This document shows, one piece after another, positions 11,899 through 22,613 of a stretch of 64,000 nt of DNA. The notes under the pieces are model-generated. The model made no database searches. It worked only from the letters and a program-made list of their open reading frames with translations, and was not told the origin of the DNA. Numbering within the stretch: the first letter of the stretch is position 1; each line of letters starts with the position of its first letter. A program made the translations under genes and the position numbers. This stretch comes from Sesamum alatum (lineage: Eukaryota; Streptophyta; Magnoliopsida; Lamiales; Pedaliaceae), in NCBI GenBank assembly GCA_034509735.1, contig JACGWO010000010.1:16257193-16321192 (forward strand), written 5' to 3'.

Positions 11899-14114
11899 TG
11901 AAGGACAAGCGGATCCGCCCGGGAGCGCGAGCGGAAGCGTGATGATGCGGTAAATAAAAATTTAAATAGCATAATCATAAAATCCCAAGGGGTGTACCCT
12001 TGGGTGCTCAACCGAGCGTTCGATGTAGGATGTATTAATACTAAAAATGTATATTGAACATAGGGCATAGAATCGAAATAAACTACAAAAACGTATAAGC
12101 TCAAGTTACCTTTGTAGTTTTTCACGTGTGTCGCTACTTGCGTTGTTCCTCTCCGGAATGTCCACAAAGTTCAAACATATGAACTCTCTAAAGGTGATCC
12201 ACACCACACCAGAAGAGATGCTCGTTTTCCTTACTAGAGGAAAACGGATCTAGAAGGACTCGGTTTAAGAAGATGAACACTATCAATTAGTGTTCTTCTT
12301 AAACTCACTTTGTTCTTTCAATTGATCCTAGATCAAATGAAGAACACAAGTGTAGGGAGAGAGAGAGAGAGAGAGGCAGAGAGCTAAGGGAGAGAGATGA
12401 GTGATTTTTCTTCTTCTTTTTCTAGAAAAGATGAATAATGAATCTTATGCTTTGATGTTAGTATATACTGATATACATACATAATTAATGTGATTATTGG
12501 AATGTGTCTAGGTTCATCCAAGGATGTCTGGATACATCCCAATCAATCACCATCAATTCTTCAATTAAGTCTAAAATCTCTTAAGGTATGATCAAATCAT
12601 ACCAAAAGGGAGAGGCTTGATTGGAGTTTGATTTGTCTCTTACCAAAAGAGACAAGTCAACTGCATCTAGCATCAAACATGGCCGATTTTTGCTCCCTCC
12701 AAGGTAGCATTTTTTGCCATGCTTATTTAGGGAAGAAGTCCAAATTCTTCCTTTTCCAAAAATGGAATTAACACACCTCTTGGGTTAAAAATTTAACGGA
12801 CCGGGTTCCACTGTAATCCAATTACAACAAACCTAAAATTAAATCCAATTTAATTTAAGGTCCACTTAAATAATCCCCGTTGATCTTTTAATCTAATTAA
12901 AAGATCCAACGTCTCAACTTTCTATGTTAATCGATAAATCTCATTTACCGATTAAACGAGGGCCCGATACAATATCGGCCCGTCCATCCAATGGACTATC
13001 CCTTAAGTAATTCAATTACTTAGTCATCCTCCGAAACTGACTCCAAGTCAATTTTCCACCTTCTCGGTGATTGCGTGTGACCCTTTAGGTTTACCCTCAG
13101 CTAGATTTGGGCCCGTGTCCAACAGGGGCTCGTTACCATGGGTGGCTGTCTAGCAGCGGTCCATGGCACTAGAGACTAGGTGAATGTTAGCATGAACATT
13201 TAGGCATCAATTCCGTACGGGTACGGTCCTTCCATCTACCGTCTCCCGGCCTTAGTCTAGGGTATGGAATTGGGCGTCGGTTCTCATTCTTGACTAGGCA
13301 TCTATGCTTAATACTCGAAACTATGCATGCCTCATTTCATCACCACAGGAAACCATTTCCTGTTCGACCAACCACTGTGGCCACAATTTTAAGCAGCATG
13401 AACGTGTCTCTGAGTGCATAGAAGATACCTCTGTCACATACTGACAGGGGACGGATCCTCTTCTTGGAACCCACCGTCCTTGCTACACATTCTGACTGCA
13501 CTGGACAAGGTTTATAATGATCGTCTTACAGAATGATCACTTCTCACCTGATCCAAGACACAGTCGTCCTATTCATGTGACTGCCATGGTTCCTCAAGTT
13601 TGAGGACTACTCCCGTACTATCGGAACCGGGGAAATCCAATCATACCGACCAAGCCTCCAAGGCTTTCATATGATGATCCCCGCAAGTTAGTCCATTCGG
13701 CTCGACCCCAGTCGACCAACCCATCAAGATCGTGTAGGTGTCCCACGCCGGTCGCTGATGAAACACGGCACTCTTCCAATGAACACGACTCTTGATGCAA
13801 GTCTCTATAGGACTCTCGATGCCCTATCTCGAGGTCCTCGACTTAGTACGTTTCAGACCCAACTCTTTATAAGTTGGTTTCATGACCACCATCCAATGCG
13901 TGGCCCAACTGCATGAGTTCTTAATAGTGGTATGTGGGCTTTGTTACGACATATCTAAGATACCATTTTAACATATGGAAAATGAGCGCAACAAAGAGAA
14001 TACCAAAGGTAACGAATACTCATTTTATTCATTACATAATATTACATTACATCAAGTTGTCAAATAGGTTACCAAATGCCAAACCTATTGGCGTTCTGGT
14101 CACCTATTCTAACA
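11899..14114 (-). repeat. Copia LTR (LTR2, subfamily B)
   Basis: A 2216-bp LTR, TGTTAGAATAGGTGACC to GTCCTTCA on the minus strand. Its start abuts the purine tract of C2 (14115-14130) and its end abuts the C1 leader, so it sits as 3' LTR for C2 and 5' LTR for C1 at once. It holds the perfect hairpin at 11984-12004, a short AG run (12357-12376), and the shared ccatgg block near 13131-13190. Confidence 0.88.
11984..12004. other. U5 hairpin of LTR2 (8-bp perfect stem)
   Basis: cccaaggg, loop gtgta, then cccttggg. It lies 85-105 bp inside the LTR end. Compared with subfamily A hairpins, the outer two pairs changed from TT/AA to CC/GG on both sides of the stem. Confidence 0.75.
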
Positions 14115-15365
14115 ATCTCTCAACTTACCTAAAACCAATCACCCATTGACCTCAAACCCATCTTATCCAAATGCTGAGTATGGGCAACTTGCAATATGGG
14201 CATAGTAAGTGCATCTGCTATGTTTTCTGCGGAGCTGACTCGGTCCATCGGAACCTTACCCCTGCTAACCATCTCTCTAAGCAGATGGTAGCGTCTAAGA
14301 ATATGCTTGGATCGTGATGAGATCTCGGTTCCTTTGCTAGCGCTATCGCCTCGTTGTCATCGTAGAAGATAACTACAGGCTTAGCAATGTTAGGCACTAC
14401 ACCCAACCCTTGGATGTATCTCATCAACCAAACTGTTTCGTTAGCAGCTTCAGAAGCTGCTATGTATTCAGACTCTGTGGTGGAGTCCGCCGTGGTAGCC
14501 TGCTTGGAACTCTTCCAAGCAACCACGCCACCATTTAGTCTGAACACAAAACCAGATTGAGACTTGGCATCATCGTCATCCGACTGGAAGCTAGCGTCGC
14601 TATAGCCTTCCAGTATCAATTCTCCACCACCATAGATCAAGAACATGTCCTTAATCCTTTTTAGGTACTTCAGGATAGTCTTGACTGCACTCAAGTGTGC
14701 CTCCCCGACACACGACTGATATTGACTAGTTACGCTCAAAGCGAAAGCCACATCAGGTCTAGTGCACTGGATAGCGTACTGAATGTTGTCTATGGTTGAA
14801 GCATAGGGGATGTCTAACATCCGTTTAAGCTCCTCCTTAGTCTTGGGAGACTGCTTCTTGGATAACTTAATTCTATGCCTCATAGGAAGGAATCCTCGTT
14901 TTGAGTTCTCCATCTCGAATCTCTTCAAGACTTTCTCAATGTATGAGGACTAGGCCATTCCCAATATCCTTCTAGATCTATCCCTGTAGATCTTGATGCC
15001 TAGGATGTAGGATGCCTCGCCCATATTCTTCATGGAAAATTGTGTTGACAACCAGGCTTTAGTAGTTCCCAACATATTAGCATCATTCCCAATGAGCAAA
15101 ATGTCATCCACGTAAAGCACCAGAAACACAACCGAGCTCCCACTGATCTTCTTGTATACACAAGGATCAGACTCGTTCTTGATGAAATCATATCCTCGTA
15201 TGACTTCATCAAAATGTATGTTCCAGCTTCGGGAAGCTTGTTTGAGGCCATAAATGGACCTTTGGAGACGGCAGACCTTCTGCTCTTCTCCAACAGATGT
15301 GAAACCTTTTGGTTGATCCATATAGATCTCGTCCTCTAAGAAACCGTTATGGAAGGGGGTTTTCA
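14115..15365 (-). pseudogene. Copia C2 reverse transcriptase-RNase H, nearly open but truncated
   Basis: Best preserved pol in the window. Reverse transcriptase copies element RNA into DNA and RNase H removes the RNA strand. From the 5' side: NGFLEDEIYMDQPKGF, VCRLQRSIYGLKQASRSWN, the intact active-site motif LYVDDILLIGND, then STQFSMKNMGEASYILGI. RNase H shows YSDASFQSDDDDAKS, then KSSKQATTADSTTESEYIA and IFYDDNEAIALAKEPRSHH. Only one in-frame stop (TAG at 14950-14952, a glutamine in relatives) and one frameshift after EPRSHH are seen. The 5' end breaks at about 15365, inside the start of the reverse transcriptase, and joins MULE sequence. Gag, protease and integrase are absent. Confidence 0.92.
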
Positions 15366-16031
15366 TATGTTTCTCTACATATGTTTTGATATGAAATGTT
15401 ACACTATCTTCCAGTATAGCTTGGATGGACACTCCAAGGGCAATCCTCAATAGCACAATGAGTTGTAACCCTCACCCTATCATTTCTAAGCCCCACTATT
15501 CTTACACCCTCTTGAATAACATATTCCCTCAACACATCTATAAAAGCAACAATATCAATCAAAACCATACCTTGTTCTAGCTTAATTTTACCCCTCAAAA
15601 CCACCATGCACCACACAAGCATCTCTACTTAGTGCACCTTTCATTGGTTCACTGCAAAATTCCTCATCGGAAAGGTTTTCAGCCTTACATTGGTCATCAA
15701 ATTTGTATCTAGACATATGATCCTCAGTCTCACTTGCCACTAGTGATACTGATGTATCATCAAATTCCTCATCAGTTACAACTGCATACATGGACTCTTC
15801 ACTACCCCCAGGCTCATTATCACTGCCCCCAATATTTACAGCAATCTGACCCTCATGTCCACACTACCCCCAACCTCATTATTCTAACCCTCTTAGTTAA
15901 CCACAACAAATAAATAAAGTCCACTCTACTTTGATTTCCATCAATCATATTCAACACGTCTTGGTCATTTTTCACATGCATTGTTAGGACACAACCATGC
16001 ATACTATAAGTGAGGCTAAGATTACTACTCT
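15366..16031 (-). pseudogene. MULE2 transposase N-terminal region, downstream half
   Basis: Reads like the N-terminal part of plant MuDR-type transposases: SNLSLTYSMHGC and an RVDFIYL strand (near 16030-15900), an acidic linker rich in D, E and S (15790-15660), then IDIVAFIDVLREYVIQEG, RNDRVRVTTHC and CPWSVHPSYT, which is the DNA-binding MuDR zinc-knuckle pattern. SVTFHIKTYVEKHM continues the fold in a shifted frame. The reading stops at about 15365 where Copia C2 sequence takes over. Its upstream half is at 24959-25090, on the other side of Gypsy1. Confidence 0.75.
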
Positions 16032-16542
16032 CATAACATCCACAATTTTTGTACATAATTGTAGAATAAATTGATAATTATTAAAGAAATATAATAAATT
16101 GGTTACTAAACAAATTTATGGGTTGGAATTTGAATATATTAAGTGCAAAGGGTTAAATTGGAGCTTTACAAAATGTTTGTGGTCAATTTGTATAGATTTA
16201 GAAGTTGCGGGATCATCTTGTAAATTTTATAAGAATTAGAAAAAAAGACAAAAATAAAGGTGAAAATGTGAGGAAGGCAGCACGTGGATGCACACCCTAA
16301 GCCACTAATACTTCAAACAAGGTGGGCAAGTGCTGCACGGAAGCACCACAATTTATTAAAAAAGAGAAAAAGAACATCCTCATCTTATAGCCAAACATAC
16401 ACAAACACTTTTTTATAAATATACACCTATATATTGTCAGTGAAGGTTGATTTTTTCTTCCAAAGAATAATGGGCCTCAACACACATTTTTAATGTTTAG
16501 CCTCTGCCGTTTGAAATAGGTAAGAAATTTTGATCTAAATTA

Positions 16543-16959
16543 GGTAAAATTATATTTTTAGTCCTATAACTTTAGGTCATTAGTACTTTTAGTCCTATAA
16601 CTTTCTTAATTTACACATTTAGTCCTTTTTTTATGAATTTAGTCCCCACGTCTCAATTTAGTCCTGTTTTCATATTTTTGTCAATTGCTCAATTTTCCGG
16701 CCAAATCGTTTGGCCGGAATGTCACTGGCAGATGAGGTGTTTTCTGACGTGGCATTCTGGCTAAACGATTTGGTCGGAAAACTAAACAATGGATCCAAAA
16801 TATAAAAGCAGGACTAAATTTATCAAAAAAGATAATCAAATTTGAGATGTACAGGACCAACTTCGTCCAAAAAAAAAAAACTAATGTGTAAGCCAAAAAA
16901 CTTATAAGACTAAAAGTGCTAATGACCTAAAATTACTGGACTAAAAGTGTAATTTCTCC
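16543..16959. mobile_element. MULE-type MITE with long TIRs inside Gypsy1 5' LTR
   Basis: 417 bp starting ggtaaaattatatttttag and ending with the inverted form (ggagaaattacacttttag). TIRs are about 75 bp. Flanking 9-bp duplication tctaaatta / tttaaatta (one mismatch) at 16534-16542 and 16960-16968. The 3' LTR near 23140-23150 preserves the empty site, proving insertion. The centre has its own gc-rich inverted repeat (ttccggccaaatcg...). Non-coding, so it would have needed a transposase from elsewhere. Confidence 0.9.
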
Positions 16960-18029
16960 TTTAAATTATTAATTAATTTTATTATATTATTTGATTGGTG
17001 CATTTATTAAATGTAATTAATACAATTACATTTAATGTTTAATCAGGAAGTTTTATGAGTTTGACTATTTGTAAATTAGAGATTGATTAAATATTCCATT
17101 TGTTTTAAAAATATTATAGTTGATTAGTTCAATTACTTGATTTATTATATTTAAGTGTTGCCATAATTGATGCTCAATTTCATTGCATTTATTAACCAAA
17201 CACTTAAATGTATATTCAAGTGTTCAATTAAATTGTTATAGCAGTGAGAAAGTGATGAAAGATTTGTAAAAGTATCAGAAAATGTATTTGAGATATATTA
17301 TGTTTATTAAAATAAAATATGAAATTTTTTAGAATTTAATTTAGGAGTGTTATTAAGAACGGCAACTATAAGAATATGAGTGGTTTAATAAAATAAATTC
17401 TTATGAGTTAATTGATAAATGAGACATAAATCTGGAAAGAATGTTTAGTTATTTATAAGAACTGATATAAAAAAATCTGGAATTTTATATATAAAAAAAA
17501 TTGGTTGGAAAATGTACTAATATTTTTTAATATTTATTCAGGATTTTCGATATTCTTGATTTATTGATTGTACATATTATAACTTATTATAGGATGCAAA
17601 AGATAATATATAGAATTGATCAAGTCCTTTTACTAACTTAATCGCTTTCTGCTTTGAGGTAAGTATAGTTAATTGGATATATATATACTTGTGTTATACT
17701 TGATCATTTATTATTCGTTATTTGTCTGGGTTACATTATTATTCTGTGAAAATTATTGTTATGTGTTTATCTGTGGTTTTGGTGTATGGAAGTCAAATGA
17801 ATGACTGTGTGATACTATATTTGATTGTTGAGCGAAATTAAATGATGAAGCCATTGAGGGAAATTAATTGTCGAATGAAATTGAATGATAAAATTATTGA
17901 TTGAAATTTTGTGAATTGAGATAAAGAGATAGCGTACCAACTGGGGGACATACTACAAGTATTATGATGATATGATTAATGATGAGCTCTGTGTTGTCAT
18001 TGATCAATGGAGATGACGTGATATTATAC

Positions 18030-18255
18030 AAGTTGTGTCCTGTGTGATATTATTGATGATATGACATATCATACGAGCTATGTGTTGTGTGATATGATTG
18101 GTGATGGGATATACAAGTTGTGTGCTGTGTAATATTATTGATGATGTGGCATATCATACGAGATATGTGTGATATGATTGGTGATGGGATATACGAGTTG
18201 TGTATTGTGTGATATGATTGGTGATAGGATATACGAGTTGTGTATTGTGTTATAT
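18030..18255 (+). repeat. Tandem repeat within Gypsy LTR
   Basis: Degenerate units of about 55-65 bp built on gatatgattggtgatgggatatac and gagttgtgtattgtgt. About four units here but fewer at 24200-24300 in the 3' LTR and at 54840-54950 in Gypsy2. Confidence 0.7.
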
Positions 18256-18898
18256 AAAAAAAAAAGGAATGAGATATTATGATTGAGGTGGTGATAGCCG
18301 GCAAAAACCATTGAGTGATGTACTCCAGCTTGGATAAGCAGTGCCCTGGAAAATAAAACGATAACTTTGGGTATTATGTTGTGTATTGATATATGATTGT
18401 TAGAAAGACCATGTGTTACTTCTTAAATTTATGGTGGTTACATGGCGAATATCTATTTTGTTGGTGTTATCGCATGAATTTATTTTACTTCCTATGTGTG
18501 TGTGTGTGTGTATAGGCTGGTAATTATACTTATTGAGTAGGCAACCCATACCTTGCCACATATTTTTCAGATTATAGTTACAATGACTAACTGAATTGGA
18601 TCTTAAGTCGTGCTGACAGTCTTATTAGGTGGGTCAGTAGTGACATCTTAAGTTGGGAGCTTTAGCTACATAATTATATAGATATTAGACTTTAAGTGAA
18701 TTTGTATTTTAAGTTTCGTGATGCCAAGAACTTTACATTTCAAGTTATTTGATGACGTCCCTCATTGCTTAAGACACATAATATATTGATAGAAATGGAA
18801 TTCATCTTATTGGTTTTCATGAAAATTTCTTATAATTATACTGAATGTATTATAATTAGTGGTATTAAAGCGTAATGTCGTAGGGGTGCTACATTGGG

Positions 18899-18910
18899 TG
18901 GTATCAGAGC
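18899..18910 (+). promoter_or_regulatory. Gypsy1 primer-binding site (initiator tRNA-Met)
   Basis: tggtatcagagc, 5 bp after the 5' LTR end. Exact match to the plant initiator methionine tRNA 3' end complement. Confidence 0.93.
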
Positions 18911-19850
18911 AGTAATTAGATTCTCTAGAAATATTTGGTGAAGAATGGTATCATTATAAAACATAGATTATGAATCTAACTATATATGTAGGTCTCATAT
19001 AGGATGGAATATCAGGTGAACATGTTGTTGGCCCAATAGAGTCATTAGAGTTTGTTCAAGGTAATATAGAAATATTAAAGTATGATATATGTGTATCTAT
19101 GTTGTTGGTGGAGTTATACTAGTTAATATGGTAGTAATATCTGGTTTAGTGGTAGTGGGTGGATTTCACTACGTGCGGATTTGGTTGTGATAAATCTTAG
19201 AGTGTTTTATGTTATTTTGGAAATAAATTGGTTATCTTGTAGTCACGCTATTACTGATTGTCAAACAAAGGAAGTGTTGGTAGAAGTCAATAGTTAGGTG
19301 AAGATGGTAATTGCAAGAGAAAGGAAAATTATACCCAACTATTTAATTTCTGTCATGATTGCCTTCAATTTAATTATAGAAGAGTGTGAGACATATTTAG
19401 TCAATGTGTATGATACTATGATGGTTAGTTTGGGTGTATTAGATATCTGAACAATTAGAGAATTTCCTAATATTTTTTATGAGGAATTAGTTGGGTTACC
19501 ACCTCGTTGATAAGTAGATGTTGAAATAGAGAATATTCTCATGGCAACACCTATTTCGCTTGCACCATATAGACGACTTTAGTAGAACTACAAGAGCTTA
19601 AAAAGCAAATAAAAGATTTTTTAGAGAAATAATTCATTATATTGAATACTTCACCATGGGGAGCACTAGTGTTGTTTGTGAAAAAGAAAGATGGTAGTCT
19701 GAAATTGTGTATTGGTTATTGCCAACTGAATACGGTGACGTTGAAAATAAATTTTCCCATTATCAAGAATTTATTACCTTATAGACTAGTAGGGGTCATA
19801 ATATTTTCAAAGATATATACTCTAATCCAATATGTCTTTACTCGCTGATA
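18911..19850 (+). pseudogene. Gypsy1 gag start, protease and first part of reverse transcriptase
   Basis: A gag-like start (MEYQVNMLLAQ, near 19003) runs into a stop and is followed almost at once by protease-end sequence FYVILEINWLSCSHAITDC (near 19207-19265), so the gag body is missing. Linker REFPNIFYEELVGLPP precedes the reverse transcriptase, which begins at SPISLAPYRR and is open from 19642: [20 protein letters not shown] then LCIGYCQLN (the usual D of C.DYRQLN is G). It stops near FSKIYTL at about 19830, before the catalytic YIDD block, which is absent. Confidence 0.85.
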
Positions 19851-20805
19851 AGTTAAGCATATTTAGTCACAACTTCAGCCATATCCTTTTTCATCGTCTA
19901 TCACCCGCAGTAGGGTCTTAGATTGCAATACACTTTTACAGCTACCAGGTGCATCACATATAGTGTATCGATGACTTCCCTGATTTCCTCGTGTGACCCC
20001 CTTTATATTATGTACACAACTTCACCTCACATTCACTATCGCTCCATCAATCCTTATTCAAAATTTGGCTTCCTACCCTGGTCTATTTTCTCTAACCTTT
20101 GATTAAGAAAGGATCCAACTGACCATGATAGTTCCTTCACTAATTATTTCTACCAACTATCAAGTTTTGCGATGTTTCTCCCAACACATAAAAGAAACAA
20201 GCATGGCACATTATCCTAGTATACTAATTTAGTCCCAATGTATGATAATAATTGGACCAATCCCACTTTATTATTTCTTTTCTTATACACCAAGACTTGT
20301 CCATGAATCAGAATCCTATTAGTTAACTTTAAACTCAAAATTTGTTTTCCTTATATATCATTAATATAATTTCACTAAGATGATCATCCATAAACATAAA
20401 AGTCTATTGATATATATTCCCACTACAAAACTTATTGAACACTAACAATGTCATCTCATTTATCTAATAAATGCGGAAAACATTCAAATCATCTCTTAAG
20501 GCATCCCAATAATATTACTTACGTAAAACTTTTGTTGATAGCCAGTTAATCCCAAGACACCCATTACAAATCGAACATTAAATCTGTCAAAAGATGACTC
20601 ACCAAATTAGCTAAGTCATTTGAACTCCTCCTACTCGAGGCATCTGCTACTATTTTTTTCCTTTTAGGATGAAATTAATTGTACAATCATAACCCGTTAA
20701 CAATTCTATCCAACTCCTTTGTCTTAAATTCAACCCCTTCTGCGTCAAAAAATATTTTAAACTCTTATGATCATTGAAAATCTAAAATCTTTTTCCAAAC
20801 ACATG
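19830..20805 (-). pseudogene. Inverted and displaced Gypsy1 pol segment
   Basis: This block reads on the minus strand although the rest of Gypsy1 is plus. It encodes the second half of RNase H ([51 protein letters not shown]; 20800-20580) and, at its far end, the integrase zinc-binding region (KKDMAEVVTKY, QRVK; 19910-19830). The middle matches the reverse complement of Gypsy2 57830-58400. The same segment is missing from its proper place at about 21160. Confidence 0.85.
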
Positions 20806-22613
20806 ACCAATTGGGTATTACAGGACATTTGTTGATGGTTTCTTTATAATTCTCAGTCCTTTGATGAAGTTATTTATGAAAGAGGTAGTGTTTCACTAGA
20901 CTAACTAGTAGCAACAAATTTTTGATGAGTTAAATGAAATATTGAGATAAACTCCAATTTGAGTTTTACCATCTGCTAGTGATGGATACACGATGTACAT
21001 AGATTCTTTGAAACAAGGTTTTGAGTGTGTATTAATGTAAATAAGAAGGTAATTTCGTATGTATTTCGTCAATTAAGGAACAAGTGGTTAAATGACCTAC
21101 ACATGATTGGGAGCTAGCAATAAGTATACATACATTGAAGATTTGGAGAAACTATAGGTTCAAAAACCTATGTTATATTGAGACTTTAGGTGGTTCAGTA
21201 CTAAATTGTTATAGATCACTGCAGGGGTGGCCGACTAGTATCCGATTTACTACAATTAACGTATTGACTCTAGAAATTATATCCCCTATTTATGTTGGTA
21301 CAGGTCCCTATGGTGTTGTCACAATGTTAAAAGTTTGGGTTGATATTGATTGTCAATCTAATAAGAAATCTTTGGAGACATAGTGTGTTTAACACATGGA
21401 AATGGACTTGTGTTTAATACATGGAAATAGACTTGTGTGACAGATGGGGTATTGACGGTTATGACTAGAAAATCAAGTACTAGCAGATAAGCTTCAACCT
21501 TTATACATACCTAAATGGAAATAGGAAAAAATCACTGTGGATTTCGCCATTTGGTTGCCACATACATTCATTAAAATATGATGCTATTTGGATAATTGCG
21601 GCTAGACTGACTAAATAAGATCATTTGTGACCTACATGACAAAGCGGTTCTTTTGAGTATTAGTTGAGTTGTACAATTTAGAAATTGTAAAATTGCATCG
21701 TGTGCCTATCTCTATAATGTCCAATAGAGATCATTGCTTTACTTAACACTTTTTGAAAAATTTACAGAGGGTGTTACGTACAAAACTATATCTTAGTACA
21801 TCATTTCACCTCGAAAAGATGGACAATTGGAAAGAAGAATTTAGACATTGAAAAGTATGATGACCAGCTTATACAAAGGAGTTTATGAGAAATGAGGTTG
21901 ATCACCTACCACCCATGAAATTGCATACAATAATAGTTTTCAATACTAGCATCTGTAAGGCACCATATAAAGCATGTCGATGACCAGTCTATTTAGATGT
22001 TGAGGGGTTATAAAAACTTAAAGACTCTAAATTGATGCAAAAAGAAAAAATGAGAAACGAGATACAAATAGTTAAGAAGTGTTTAAAAACAACATAAGAT
22101 CGGTAGAAAGCTACTTGATAAACACTAAAGAGAGGTAACATATGGGATAGGCGAAAAAGTTTTTTTGACGGTATTTTCGGAGAAATGAATCTTGGTATTT
22201 GGTAAGCAAGGAAAGTTGAGTTCGTGTATATTGGATTGTTCGAAATTACGACTAGAATTGGATCACTAGCGTATTGCTTAGTATAAGTAGAATTCATCAC
22301 AAACACCTGACGTATTCCAAGTTTTGATGCTATGACGATACCGATCTGGTCCTAGCCCTGTTGTACTTGAACCACGGATGGAAATTTAAGAGGAATTAAT
22401 TTATGTAGAAGAGCCAATAGAGATTTTGGATAAGAGTTTAGGAAATTGAATAATAAAGAGATACACATGGTAAAAGTAAAGTGGAGTCATCACCTTCCAA
22501 AAGAATCAACTTGGGAGGGTGAGAAGAATATAAAAGAGAAGTATCCATATTTGTTTTTCGAGCGGGTAAGTAATCAAATTTTGAGAATGAAATTTTTCTC
22601 AGGATGAGAGAAT
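20806..22613 (+). pseudogene. Gypsy1 RT end, RNase H, integrase and chromodomain
   Basis: Plus orientation resumes with YYRTFVDGFF and EVVFH, then RNase H up to TLKIWRNY near 21160. 21500-21960 holds the integrase core with nucleotide similarity to WxxITVDFxxxLP and a LTK-like stretch, full of stops. At 22450-22560 VKVKWSHHLPKESTWEGE and KYPYLF match the chromodomain that chromovirus integrases use to target chromatin. A purine tract (aggatgagagaat) precedes the 3' LTR. No intact protein can be made. Confidence 0.82.

Larger units (their letters stand above)
16032..18893 (+). repeat. Gypsy1 5' LTR
   Basis: 2862 bp, ending gggtgctaca. About 517 bp longer than the 3' LTR: 417 bp plus a 9-bp duplication come from an inserted MITE (16543-16959), and most of the rest from extra units in a tandem array near 18030-18255. 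A gt run lies at 18498-18514. Confidence 0.9.

Noticed and set aside
18050..18304. Open minus-strand frame of 84 codons rich in H, S, I and Y
   Set aside because: It is the reverse strand of the LTR tandem array; repeats create the open frame.
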